From: Rhopalosiphum padi | Taxonomy: Eukaryota; Arthropoda; Insecta; Hemiptera; Aphididae | DNA: 64,000 bases | Reading direction: 5' to 3' | Assembly: GCF_020882245.1 (NCBI RefSeq) | Contig: NC_083599.1 | Span: forward strand, 46,278,748-46,342,747 | The notes under the pieces: generated by a model | The model's database searches: none | What the model saw: the letters and a program-made list of their open reading frames with translations, nothing else | Told to the model about the DNA's origin: nothing | Shown here: positions 24,771-36,929 of the stretch, one piece after another | Layout of the letters: each line of letters starts with the position of its first letter | Numbering within the stretch: the stretch's first letter is position 1 | Translations under genes and position numbers: made by a program

Positions 24771-26208
24771 TCGTTATATTATGTCATCCACCTATATATC
24801 GTGTTATTATTACTATAATATTGCAACGAGCCTTTAACGACTCGGCATGATTAATTCGAATATATTATAATATATTATTATATTGCTATTGCATTAAATG
24901 TTTAAATATTGCAGTTGGTATTTAAATATAAAGTATAGGGTTTTTATATTTTTCTGGTGAATTTAGGTATTATTTATTATTTATATATACTAATAAATTA
25001 TTAGAAAACAACTAACAATCTAATTTTTAATTTACTTAATTCAATTATTAGTTATTACTTAACTATAGGTACTTTATTACTTTAACATGCTGCCTGAGTA
25101 TTGAGTAACCCTATTAATTCTCACCTGTTATCTTACCTAATCAATAATCATAAGTCGTAATAACATACCTGTGTTTAATGAAAAAAATATTCTTATAAAT
25201 TGAATATTAATTTATTGTTACTTGTTAGATATTATAATATGTCTATGTATATTATTTCATTAATTGTAAATTGTAATATCATTCTATTATGATGCTTACG
25301 CTTATTAAATTCTGTTCAATAATTGTATTGGTTTGACAATGATATAACTTTTTTTTTATATGTAATGGATAGATTTTCAATTATTATTTTTAATTATTAG
25401 GCTGGTTTGTGATATATAAGAAATTGGATCTAGTTTGTACTAATGTACAATAGAGAGGTTGAACACTTTTAAAGAAACTTGTTTTAAATTTTCAAACCTA
25501 AGATATAAAAATAAATTTTTTATTAATTTCTAGTACAAAATAATTTAAAAATCTTCGAGATTTTACGAATGTTGTCACAATTCTAAATTTAAATGAGCTT
25601 ATAAAAAATACTATAATTATTCATAATTTATGATATTTTTAATTGGTAAATAATAAACTTTTGAGAACTTTTAACATAAAATAAAAAATGGAAAATGGAA
25701 AATTTAAAATTTCAAAATGAATCAAAATAAATGGTGATGTGACATCACTGATGTCTAATTACGAGTAGATTTCTTTACTTTTTATACGATATATTCAATT
25801 GGCTAAAATATATACGTATTCAATAAAAGTGATTTATCAATAATATGGTTGTCTTCTGTGAATTTTTTAATAGAATAAATCTCATTAGAATGTAAACTTC
25901 AAGATCACGATGGAAAAAACTTGTTATTTTAGTGAAATTGCGTTAGGTTAGGCTAACCTGATCCATAGGTATTTTTTCAAAATATGACACAGGTGTACCT
26001 AAAATAATACTTGGTTAGCTACCAATTTCCCAATTATTGATCATATGCTGATCATCATTGCTGAATTCAAGTGAATAGTTTATGCTGTTTAATGTGATAA
26101 AGTTTTATATATTTTTATTGTCTGTAGCACAACTAGTTACATTTTCCTGTGAACACAATTACAGTTTATATTATTTAATTATTAAGTATACGGTTATATA
26201 AGTAGTAG
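24771..26208. other. AT-rich spacer, nothing recognised
   Basis: No supported gene or repeat seen. Confidence 0.45.
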
Positions 26209-26988
26209 CATTGATTATAGAATAGACATTAGAATATAGAATAGATATTATGGAGTTTATCTGGTTCGACAGAAAACAAACTTGTGTTTCCTGTGTAAAT
26301 TTACAAAAATAAGTTAATAAAATAACAAATAATATTTGTAGGTAGGTAAATGATATATTTTAAAATTTATAAATCACTTATCATATAATAGATACCTATT
26401 TTCTTTTTAATAAATCAAAATAATAATTATTTATTAGGAAGCGACAAAATAATATTCGAATTAATGCTTTATGAAAATTTAAAATTATTTCCTTACCTGA
26501 ATTTATTATCCATATTTCTTTTCTTTCATCTTTTGGAAAACGATACATTTTTAAATTTGGAAATTGTTTTTTAGATTTGCCACAATTTAAATATTGGCAC
26601 TTGTTTCCAGACATGTTTTAATATTTTTTAAAATACGTAATTTGTGACTAGTAATTAATTTAATTATACAGTCTACACACTACAGAAAACAGAACAAGAA
26701 AATGCGAGTTGCGGGCTAGTGCACAGCGAACGATTAACAAGATAGTAGTGATAATAATTATTATTTCCAATGATTTTAGCATTTCAGTTTCTTATTATTA
26801 TTCTATTTTTAGATAGGCACCGCGCGACAAGCTACCTCCCTCCCCCTGTACATCCATGCTACAAATCTATGATCGGGGTACCACCACCTTGCATCCCGAC
26901 TACACTAGCGCTCCATAGTGGCTGCATCCTACGTATAGTCGCCAAATATTAACATTGTATGGGCTATCTGTCTATTCTATAATCAATG
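26209..26988 (-). mobile_element. small P-type transposon derivative carrying a THAP exon
   Basis: Perfect 19-bp terminal inverted repeats CATTGATTATAGAATAGAC lie at 26209-26227 and, inverted, 26970-26988. The direct repeat GTAGTAG flanks both sides (7 bases visible; P elements usually duplicate 8). The only coding content is a THAP-domain first exon on the minus strand, as in P-element transposases, whose DNA-binding head is a THAP finger. The catalytic part is missing, so this is an internally deleted copy. Confidence 0.65.
26497..26614 (-). CDS. THAP-domain first exon of a P-type transposase fragment
   Basis: It encodes MSGNKCQYLNCGKSKKQFPN, then LKMYRFPKDERKEIWIINSG. The Cys-x4-Cys start, the aromatic/Phe-Pro-Lys turn (YRFPKDE) and the WI after it match the first half of a THAP zinc finger (C2CH). 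A donor GTAAGG follows 26497 in phase 1. The second half of the finger (the C-x2-H pair and AVPTIF-like end) is not seen before the element's left end at 26209, so the protein is truncated unless it splices to an exon outside the element. Confidence 0.6.
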
Positions 26989-28185
26989 GTAGTAGGTACA
27001 CAAAAAATAAAATAATAAATAAACTAGTCAAAACATTACTTCAATATGCTTTTCAGCTATTAACACATCATCATTATCTGACAGACCATATGACGGCTCT
27101 GATTTATTTACTGTACTACAAAAAATATTCTTCTTTGGAATAAGAAATTAAAAAAGAACAATAAAATTTTTTTTTGAAATAATAAAAGTCTTACATTAAA
27201 TATATCTACTTATATCTATTTATATACAGTTTTTCTCGCATTTATCCAGTCCCTTTTAAGTCGAAAATTGAAATTGTTCTAATGATAATTATAATACAGC
27301 TATATTAGCATTAGATTCTTTGTTTCTGAATAAATGTATTTGTATCTGTATTTAAATATTAAAAATAATTATGATATAACTTAATTTTTGTTTAACAAAA
27401 AATTTGGCAACGCCGCAACTAATTTCACGCGCAATCGTACGCCTTTGAATGGTTAAAATTATGTTCTTTGTTATTCTGGCACTGCGCGCAATCGTATACC
27501 TAAAAATGTAAAACGCGCGCAATCGTACTATTCGTACTCCGCCGTATTTATCGCTGTCCATCACATCAACAGCAATTCAATAAGTCGTAGGTAAGTTTCA
27601 TATCCTTAACTTTAAATTTATCTGTAACTAACAATAATAACATTGCGTGTTTTGGTATTAAAGGAGCTCGTTTTTTTATATACCTACTGGTGGCAATATG
27701 CGATATGCCTATACTTAACCGTTATATATGTATATACATAATTCCATTTTGAAATAATATAATCATTAGACATTAATCAATCCTTAAATAAAATGTAATA
27801 CATTTTATTTTATTCATTTACCATTTACAATAAAGTATTTCAAACGTTAAAAGAACACATTATTTGCTAAGAATGATTTTACTTTTAAATTACGTTAAAT
27901 TAATTTACATTATTTAGTGTTATTTAGTATTTTGTTGGAATAAATCATGTAAATAATAATGAGTAGGTATCAAATTATATGTATTATTGCATATTTTAAT
28001 AAATTCGTAAAATACGGGTTGTCACTAATGAACAATAATGAAAATACAAATATAATTCAGCCCGGCGTGGCTCTTCATACATTTAAATAAACAAAATAAT
28101 ATGGATGTTCATGTTTTCATTGAGAGTCATTTATATGAGAACCTTGTTTAGAATTAACCAAAAGTATATGTAAATACACAATACA
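26989..28185. other. spacer with a thrice-repeated GCGCAATCGTA motif
   Basis: Mostly AT-rich with no gene. At 27427-27528 the motif GCGCAATCGTA occurs three times (ending near 27440, 27497 and 27528), each within CG-rich surroundings. No coding frame supported. Confidence 0.45.
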
Positions 28186-28354
28186 CATGGGCGCAATTTC
28201 AATAAAAAAATTGAGGGTACTTAAGCTCTTCATTTTCCGGGCATAGCGTTAAATAGCTATAAAAAAGCTTATATAAAAAAAGTATTTGAGGGTGCTAGTT
28301 TTAAAATTGGGGGTGCTAATACCCCCTAAGCGCCCCCCCCTATTTGCGCCTATG
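28186..28354. mobile_element. hAT MITE, 169 bp
   Basis: The ends are CATGGGCGCAA and, inverted, CATAGGCGCAA. An exact 8-bp duplication ACAATACA lies at 28178-28185 and 28355-28362. The right end carries the C-run CCCCCTAAGCGCCCCCCCC, like the hAT element that starts 0.9 kb further on, of which it is probably a derivative. Confidence 0.85.
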
Positions 28355-28362
28355 ACAATACA

Positions 28363-29229
28363 TTTGTGCTTTTAAAAATAACAAAGATGATGCCAAATGT
28401 ATCAATACTTTTAACGTGAGTTTTCCGAAGTTGATAATATTGATAATTTATGCAGGTACAAATTATATGTACATTTTTGCTAAATTTTCATTGGTTTTTA
28501 AGTCATTGAGGCATACTTGCTAAAATATTACTATAAATAAAATGGCTCAGAGCTAACAACATCCATATTATATGTTTCCGTGTAATAGTATTTAATAGAT
28601 GTATGTAGGTACTACACTATTACTTACATATTAATATTATTTCCAACGACATATTACAATTTGAAAGTATAAACATATATTAATTTATATTGTAAAATTA
28701 TACATACATATTAACAATGTTAAATAGGTACCTACCTAAATTAAAGAAATTAAGGAATGTTATAAATTAGTTAAATATTTGTTTCCCAATGGTACCTATT
28801 GTAATACTATGTACGATAAGTAGGTACTATAGTATTATTTTACTGCAGAGAATGATTCTTACCAAAAGAAAAAAACCGCAACACCACTGCCACCGGTATA
28901 GTTATATCCTGTTCCAGTTTGGTTTGGTTCGGTTGTTTTTGGTACCTAGTGGGTTTTTTTTTGAGGAAATAAAATTACTAACATACTACCTAATGCATAC
29001 TATACACAAGTGTGTTGACTATTGGCACAAATTATGTGTCGATGAATAATTTGATTGGTTACTATTTTAAATCAAATTTTTTACTTAGCTAATGAGTTAT
29101 TATATAGAAATTGTTTTTTTTTAAATTTTAGACAACAAAGAACAACGGTAACTGATGTAGACATGTGCTTGAGCCAATGAGGAGATTATTTAGTTTGGAA
29201 TTACTTATGGTTGACTTATAATTGTTTAC
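28363..29229. other. AT-rich spacer, nothing recognised
   Basis: No gene or repeat ends supported. Confidence 0.45.
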
Positions 29230-29237
29230 CTTAAGGT

Positions 29238-30846
29238 CATAGGCGGACATTTGGTTAAATTTTTAGGGAGGCTATAACAATCAAATATAAAGTGACTCGA
29301 AGGGGCTTCGCCCCCGCACCCCTTTCCTATACATAAATATATAATATTACTAATATAAATATAAATGTTTGTTATAATAATAAAAAAAAATAACATATAT
29401 TTAAAAATAATTAGTAATTAATTTTATTTTAATAGCAAATATCTGTTTTTATCAGCAAAGATATTTAAAATATCATTGCTATTAATTTTTTTGGACATAT
29501 CTTTTTCAATATATAGTATAGAAAGGTTGCTGAATCTATCTTGAAGTATCGACATCCTTAGCCAAGTTTTTATTTTTTTCATTGCACTGAAACTTCTTTC
29601 GCAAGTTGCTGAACTGATTGGTATCGTTAATGCTATTGTAAATAGTTTTTGCAAATTAGGGAATACTGTTTGGTTTTCTGACAAAACTCTTATAACATCA
29701 GTTATGTCAATATTCACATCAGAACCAATATTTTTAACTACAACATTTTTAGCCACTGTCATTTCTGAATTAAGACATTCCTTGGATACATTCATTAGAG
29801 ACTAAAAATTAATATAAAATAATATATTAATAGTAATATTGTAATTTATAAATCAATAGAGTAGTATAATTTTAGGTATTTACATGATAATGGTTAATAA
29901 AATGAAGACTATCATTAAAATTCAGATTGAAAAAATGATCTATAGATGAAGCCATCATAAGACTTTCTGGGGAAAATCGTTTTTTAAAATTTGCAATAAC
30001 TACATCCATGACAGTATAAAAAAATTTAGTTCTGAAATAATCTTCTGTAGTAGACTGTTTTGTATTATCATTAGATATATTATTTTGGTCACTAGTAGAT
30101 GTATTGACAACAAAATTTTTTAAAGTATTTGGCCCCATTCTTTTTCTTTTTGATCCTATATGACAGTAAGCATAATATTGAAACCTTAATTTATTTTATT
30201 ATCTGTACATATATCAAGTATTTAAATTTACCTAGAGATGGAATTTCAATCAATATGTTATGTTCATTCAAAAACAATGATATTTCTCCCCAAAGTTCAG
30301 AAAAGGCCACATATGTTCTTAAACTTTCAAAAGAAGCAATGATACCTTCGATAAGATTGCTTACTTTACCAAGAGTTGCTGTCTTTTCTTGTAGTTTATT
30401 TGTTAAGATGTTAATTATAGAAATAATTTTTTGTAATATGAATAAATGAACTGTAAATGTTACTTTTCTAATACTTGAAAGTATTCCTTTGAAAAAATAA
30501 ATTTTAACAAAATTAATAAAATAAAAATAATTAGAATTATTATTACAATTTAAAATTCAAAAAATTACCTATTGCCTCATTCACATCTCTGTCACTTTCT
30601 TCTTCAATTTCTTCCTCTAATGCTAGAACTATTGCTTTTAAATTTTTTTTTACAGCTTCACAGTCACGGTACCTGCAGTTCCAACGTGTGTCACTTAACT
30701 TAGTGATAACTAATTTTTGTATTCCCATACTTGTCTGTATTTCATTATAATAAAATTTCAAATTAAGTTTCGATTTTGGGGGGTCTATTAAAATATTTGA
30801 GGGGGGCTAAGCCCCCTAAGCCCCCCCCCCCCGATGTTCGCCTATG
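29238..30846 (-). mobile_element. hAT transposon, 1.6 kb, 5'-deleted transposase
   Basis: The termini CATAGGCGGACAT and inverted CATAGGCGAACAT are flanked by the exact 8-bp duplication CTTAAGGT (29230-29237 and 30847-30854). A transposase gene runs on the minus strand and keeps its C-terminal half. Both ends and the target site are crisp, so the insertion is fairly young. The N-terminal half of the transposase is missing, so it depended on a full element for transposition. Confidence 0.9.
29424..30780 (-). CDS. hAT transposase, C-terminal half, four exons
   Basis: Exons on the minus strand: about 30780-30568, 30450-30232, 30155-29884 and 29801-29424. All four borders have GT/AG and the phases agree (1, 1, 0), so the frame is unbroken. 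Landmarks: ITKLSDTRWNCRYRDCEAVK in the first exon, LNEHNILIEIPSL at the end of the second, SPESLMMASSIDHFF in the third, and PISSATCERSFSAMKKIK in the last, the hAT C-terminal dimerisation region. The SDTRW and CERSFS motifs are those of the ZMYM1/TTF-finger group of hAT proteins. The zinc-finger head and the first catalytic Asp region are absent, so it cannot be an active transposase by itself. Confidence 0.7.
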
Positions 30847-31016
30847 CTTAAGGTAGTGCAGAAGAGTTCATATTATACTAAATTACTATAAGCTATAATT
30901 GCATTTCTTTCTGAATGTCCGAAAACATTGTTTTCCAAACACAAATGTGACTTTTATTTCTCATTTTTTTGTTTAAAACTATTCCTTTTAGAGCATTTTT
31001 TGACATTTTTTATGTT

Positions 31017-31440
31017 TTAAGTCATTTTTGTATAAAAAATTAAAAATGGATAAAATTTGATGTGATACAAATGTGACACGTGGTTATTTAAGAGTATTAG
31101 GACTTTAGTTTCCTGTGTACAACGTACATGTTTAGTAAAATGTTGCATAAAAATTAAAAATGATTCACCTTGCATCCACCCTGATTTGTTAGATGTGCAT
31201 ATACAACCTGATGGATGGACCACCCCTAATAAAATGGTCTTTATAATTTACTATAGGGAAAATAAGTATTGTAGAATGGAGGGATAGCATTTCCAACTGC
31301 ATTTACTGCCAAACACATTGTAACTAGAGTTCCACGTTCTGTTGAAGTTATCGCTCCAACCTGTTTTTCCCCTTTGCTGCAATTACATTTCCTGTATTTT
31401 GAACAGTATAAATACCAGTTTCGTCTGAGTTGATTAATTG
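31017..31440 (-). pseudogene. pogo-like DDE transposase fragment
   Basis: Minus-strand pieces give LINSDETGIYTVQN (the first catalytic Asp region, DETG), VIAAKGKN, then after a one-base shift ERGTLVTMCLAVNAVGNAIP, and finally SNKSGWMQGESFLIFMQHF with LILLNNHVSHL, where the usual second catalytic Asp (LLDNH) is replaced by Asn. Frameshift, missing catalytic residue and missing ends all mark a dead DDE_1-type fragment. Confidence 0.7.
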
Positions 31441-32793
31441 ATTTGCTTGAAACATCGATTGTTATACAGGAGAACCAACTATTATAATTATTTGAGATTT
31501 TTGTATTGGTTAACGAACAACTTATTGGCCATGTTACAATTGTACCCCGTTACAATTTTACCGGTCACCTTTAATATCAAATTTTTCATCGATATCAAAT
31601 GTATTACTTACAGCTTTATAAGTTATAATAAGTTATAACTAATTATGATTGCCTATATTATACTGTCTAATTCATCATCGCCGAACCTATGAGTATGACA
31701 TTTAGTCAGTAGGTAGTTTAGTTGTATGATGTAGAGACCCACTACGAAATAATTTTCAAACATTTGTGTTTTGAATATGTGCTTAAATAAAGATTTTAAG
31801 ATGATAATATTTGATTTATTTTTTGTATATAAATGGTTGCAATTGGTTAGGTTAGGTAATTAGAATTAGAATTATTTGCTAAATAAATAATAATAATTAT
31901 TATTATGATTATATTATTAATATGCATACGACATATTAACTATTTTAACGAATATATTATATATATATATATAAAAAAAAAAGCAAAAACAATTTAGTAT
32001 AATATAATAGCCACACGATCAGCGCTGGCTTATGTATAATGTATAGTACCTATATACCCTATTGTAATATCATTTTTATATTGGTTTAAAAGGTAAAAAT
32101 TGTATAATTTTTATTTTGAAAATATATTTTTTTTTATCTATAGTAATTTAATAGTTCATAGTGATAGTACCTACTTCTTTTTATATGTAATTAGGTATGT
32201 AACAAATATAAATAAAGTTTAATTTTGGATTTGGTCCTGTAGACATTTTAACGTGAGCTATTAAATAATATGTGTCGTGCATTCGTATCATGTGTCTAAG
32301 AAAAAAATTAGGCCAAATATTACGAATTAATAATTACATTATACGGCCAGACTGTTGTACATTTATAAATGTAATTATAAATCAATAAATTACTAACAGG
32401 GGTGGGCTACTATTTTTAAAATGTTTTTAAGTGAGAACCCTATACAATCTATAATAGGTGTACGGTGTACTATACTATTAAATAAATAGCCATAGTTGTA
32501 CGATTTTTTGAATATAGAAAAAAGAGATTGGTACAATGTATTATATTAACAAAAATAATTGTACTGGTAGCTGGTTCAAAGTTAAATAAAATGAAAAATA
32601 ATTAATAAATGAAGTCAAATGTGATAGGTAGTTGATATTTTTTTATTTTTGTAGAATCAAAATTAAACTGTATAATATGTGTATATTATTTGTTCATTTA
32701 CGACTTGTCATATTTTATAATATCTATGGCTGCAATGAGTACTTAGTTGTTAATAAATAAACACTACAATTTAATATCGTACTATTTGTTAAT

Positions 32794-33384
32794 AGTTATT
32801 ACTAGGAAACGGATTTAAATGTTCTAAAAAACAAGAAAACTGCATCATAATAATATGATTTTATGCACTCACAACAGATTTATTTTTTAAATACTATAAA
32901 ATTATTTTTAACATTGAAAAAATTTGTTTTGTTATTTTTTACATTTTTATTTTTATTTTTATTTTTATTAATTATTCGTTTACTCCTATTTCTATTTTAC
33001 CCTGAAAATTATTTCCCAAAAATAAATACAACATTTTGATAGATATCACATTCGTTAAAAAAACTAGCTTTATATTTTTCTGATCGGTTAAAAGAATATC
33101 AAATAATAAAATAGAAGTACGATCAGCCAAGATAAATAATACTATAATGAATTTTAACTAAATTGTTATCAAATTTTATCAATTTTTTATTTTTATACAA
33201 AAATGACTTAAGCATAAAAATATCAAAATAATGCTCTAAAAGGAGTAGTCTTAAACATGCAAAAAATGCAAAATAAAGATTAAATTTTTTAATTTCTTGA
33301 TGTATGAAACAAACTTTGTGCTCGAAAAGCAACGTTTTCGGAAAAAATGCAATTAGCATTCAAATCCGTTAACCAGTAATAACT
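32794..33384. mobile_element. TIR element, 0.6 kb
   Basis: The ends AGTTATTACTAGGAAACGG and, inverted, AGTTATTACTGGTTAACGG extend to about 28 bp of imperfect inverted repeat. The interior start GGATTTAAATGTTCTAAAAA resembles GGATTTATATGCTCTAAAAA of the element at 12125, suggesting a common family. It is absent from the inverted copy near 53.65 kb. Confidence 0.55.
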
Positions 33385-34063
33385 ATTTACTTTAATATGT
33401 AGTTAGTTGGTATATACTATATATTACGTAGACACAACACAACTATTATATTGAGGCTATAGTGAGCTCCTATCTGTGTAGTCGTCCCTGATTGTATATT
33501 TAACTTTTATACTTTTAACAGTTATACAATCGTAATAAATTCAACAATACTAGTTTTGAATTACATTATGTAATTTAAACGAAATCGACTAGTGCCAATT
33601 AATTTAAAGTAAACAATTTAATGATATTAAAATATATAGGTATTACATAAAGATTATCATTAATCCTATCTCTTACAATCTTACATAGTAAAATATAATA
33701 GGTTGACCTAGTTTTCTAAACTTACTAAAATTTATTGACTAAGACTAAATTATAAATGTGGTTTGCGTTGCTATCACCGAACGACACACACACACTTGCA
33801 CACCCACCAGCTGTTATATTGTAAATTTATTTTTGTATTTTAATTGTGAATTTCGTGAAATGAATAATATATTATAGCTGAATAACGCGGCTAATCTCGT
33901 GTGTTAAATAATGGATTATTATTTTTATATATTTTTTGTTATTATTATTTATGCCACAATTATCTGAGGTAAAAGTTCTAATAGCTATTCTTACATAATA
34001 ATTAAGTAAGACTGGAGTCAAACAATAGTTATAATATAAAATTAAAATAAAAAAATTACATTT

Positions 34064-34986
34064 TTATAAATTCAGCCCAGTTCTTAGGGGAAGTTTTCGA
34101 TCAAACTGAGAGTCGACAAGTTCAGGAAGTAAACATTCTATGTAAAATTTCTCTAACTGAGGTTTAACTTTTTTCCAGAAATCGTAATTTTGTATATTTT
34201 ATCAATTACCATCCCTATATACCAAAATAAGAACCATCAATATAAATAAAATATTATTTATTAGAAATAGTTTATTTATTAAAACGATACCTTTAGGTGT
34301 CCACACAACAAAGTAACAGTAGTTTCTTTCTGATATTTCCAATTGTTCATGTACTTGAAAATAATAACTATGTGTGGTTTTCAATTTCAAAATTCCATCT
34401 TTAAGACTCATAAAATTTAATTTTTTATTGCTTCTTCTGGTGTCATATCTTTAATAGAGGCTGGACATTTAATCTCAACTATTCCGTCATTATCAATTAA
34501 ACCGTCAGGGCTAGCTGCCAAAAATGTTAATTTTCGATGTACAAAAGACCACAAGGCTGAATATTTACACCTAGTTTAATTTCTAAACATTTTTTCGCAA
34601 TTGACTCATTTTCAATTCCATATCTAAACGAAAAATCTAGGTATCAATTAATAATTATTATTTAGAAGTAAATAATAAGTAAATAATATTTAACCTTACT
34701 TATTTATTATCATGTACTCGTATTTATAATTGATAAATTTAATAAAAAATAATTAACCTTGTAGCAACATTGTTCATAGTTCATACAATATATATTTGAC
34801 AGTATTTGCCCGAAAAGTAGTAGCTCTAAGTTTTGCAATTTTTCCGAAATTTAAAGCTGTGAGACGTATTTTACGTTGTCTCCGCCATTCGTCACTACTA
34901 GATTGGTCAACAGTTCTCCTTTCTAATGCACGAATATCATTTGAAGTGAGCTCCAATTTACTGAGAAAATCTACTTTTTTTTTCAT
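34064..34986 (-). pseudogene. YqaJ-type nuclease domain pseudogene
   Basis: Minus-strand pieces in order: VDFLSKLELTSNDIRALERR and RRQRKIRLTALNFGKIAKLR; after an apparent intron YGIENESIAKKCLEIKLGV; then LTFLAASPDGLIDNDGIVEI with the nuclease signature EIKCP; then YYFQVHEQLEISERNYCYF and VVWTPKG; and a last exon DFWKKVKPQLEKFYIECLLP ending at a stop at 34064. The S-PDG, EIK and Q...QL motifs identify the YqaJ recombinase fold, which in aphids often occurs in repeated, transposon-linked genes. A frameshift near 34530, a stop near 34425 and a break near 34760 make it a pseudogene. Confidence 0.65.
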
Positions 34987-35579
34987 ATTCAGTGAATGGC
35001 ATGTCTACAATTTGATTTTCAGTTTGAACTGCACCATAGTCTTCATCAGGCCCTTGTGAAATCATTTTCTTTCTATTTGCATTTCTATAAATATTATGTT
35101 TAATGTTATTATTTATTTTCAGTGAATATTACTAGGTATTTTATACTAGGAAATCATCGAACAAATATTTTTAAAAAATGGAATTTTTTATAATACAATA
35201 ATAATTTCAAAAGTTTGAACTTTGAAAAAGTGCTCCGACAGTTCTTTAGAGGTGATGTTAAGAAATGTTTTTATTTTAATAGCATTAAAATCAAATCATT
35301 CAAAGTCTCACAATCTTGTTAAGAGTCTAAAAACGATTTTATTTTAAATAGACAATAGAATTACTACATGGCCGTGCATTAGCTATATTTAATTATTTAT
35401 ACTTTTATGTATTTGTAATACTTATCAATTATTACGCACTAATATTATTATTTGTTAAATTATTATATTATCGTTTTTATCTGTTGGGTTAAAAGGGCCG
35501 TAATAATTATTTTATATTTCATATTATAGAATCCAAATAAGGATTTATTTTATTCATTATTTTTATTTATACCTTAGTT

Positions 35580-36840
35580 ATATCATATTTATGACTACTT
35601 ATATATGCCACGTAGTTACCTTTCTTTTTTATTCGCGTTAATAATTATAGGTTAAGTATGACATATTTAACCTCATTAGTCATTGAAGAAAAAAATAAGT
35701 ACAAAAGAAATAATATTTTATTGATTTTGCTAATATTGTGCAACATATTATAGATTTTCAATAAAATGTTAACCAATATAACGAGCTTGTTAACTAAAAC
35801 CAATGGGTTTTTTTGTTAATATTATATTAATTGTATCTTGTATTGTTATATATTTTGGAATGATGAAAGTACTTTAAAAACGAAATATTTTAAATAATGA
35901 TAGAATTGATGTGTACCCATTTTATTTTTTATAAGCTGATAACTGATACCTAACTTTATAAATAATTCAGATTGTCTAAAAATTAACTTAAACTAATTTA
36001 TCGTAATAATATATTTAGTAATAATGATAGAAATAAGGTCCAATGTGTTTGTTGATATGTTTTAATATGTTAACATACATATTGAGAGAGACATAGATAA
36101 CAATAATGACAGAGAAGAAATTTTAAACAATTTTAAAGTCTTAATGATATAGGGCCCCTTTCTTATTTGGTTTACATATAAAAGAATAAAATTAGGTGTA
36201 TATAGTATCTCCTTTATAGTTTATTTTATTAGTATTTTTTATTATTTTATATACATACAATTTTAAATGGTATTCATATTTCATTTAATGAACGTCTATA
36301 ATTATTGATTTAAAAACTTATTATATTGCGGAAATGTTATCTTAACTTAGTTTTGGACAAATATATATAAACAGGGGCGCCAAGTATAGGAGGACTCGGG
36401 GGCTGCAGCCCCCCCACGAGCTTGATAAAATACGGGGGAGATCAGCTCCCTAAAATTGGAATTGCTAATGCCTAATACTATTAAAATGTTATAACATAAA
36501 AAACAACAAATAACTATATTTTAATAATTGTTTAACGATTAGTAATGTTAAGTAAATATTTAAGTAAAACTGTATACGTGTTTATAAAATAGTGTCCCTA
36601 ATGACATTTTCAAAACCTGGCACCTCTGTATATAAATATCATTTTTATCATTTTTTTGTTATGTAATTAGTTATAAAAACGAATGTTTGTTTAATTATAA
36701 CATAATTCTTTTCTTAATATAGCTTTTACGTAATACTATTTCGTATCGCCTATTAATTTAATCTATACATAATTTAAAGCTTAAAATAACAGTCATCGAT
36801 ATAGCAAAAGATATGACATCATAACTAGGCCATAACTTAT
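35580..36840. repeat. direct duplication upstream of the effector gene, copy 1
   Basis: It shares long blocks in the same order with 36930-37925, for example GGGCCCCTTTCTTATTTGG, TGAACGTCTATAATTATTG and GCTTTTACGTAATACT. This copy carries a hAT MITE (36372-36628) that copy 2 lacks. Nothing coding was seen. Confidence 0.85.
36372..36628. mobile_element. hAT MITE, 257 bp, with empty site in the tandem copy
   Basis: The ends CAGGGGCGCCAAG and inverted CAGAGGTGCCAGG are flanked by the exact duplication TATATAAA (36364-36371, 36629-36636). The matching place in the tandem copy, near 37740, reads ACAAATATATTATTTTTATC with no insert, so the element arrived after the tandem duplication. Confidence 0.88.
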
Positions 36841-36929
36841 TGTTACTTATTTAATTATTTTATACTTATATCTAATTAACACCTCCTCTAGAAAATGGTA
36901 GAGGAATTTTTTAGTCATCTTTATTTTTT

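Larger units (their letters stand above)
31610..36080. repeat. older inverted duplication, left copy
   Basis: Blocks 31610-31800, 32260-32770 and 35200-36080 match, in the same order but inverted, 54190-54840, 53670-54030 and 52240-53520. An example is the pair CTACATCATAAAAC/ATGATGTAGAGACCCACTACG, and GAGGTGATGTTAAGAAATG against its inverted partner near 53440. Similarity is clearly lower than in the 43-51/58-64 kb arms, so this duplication is older. Two insertions unique to this copy are the TIR element at 32794 and the YqaJ pseudogene region. Confidence 0.7.

Noticed and set aside
26770..26952. Plus-strand 60-codon frame next to the THAP exon
   Set aside because: It lies in the element's terminal region, has no domain and overlaps the probable promoter side of the THAP exon.
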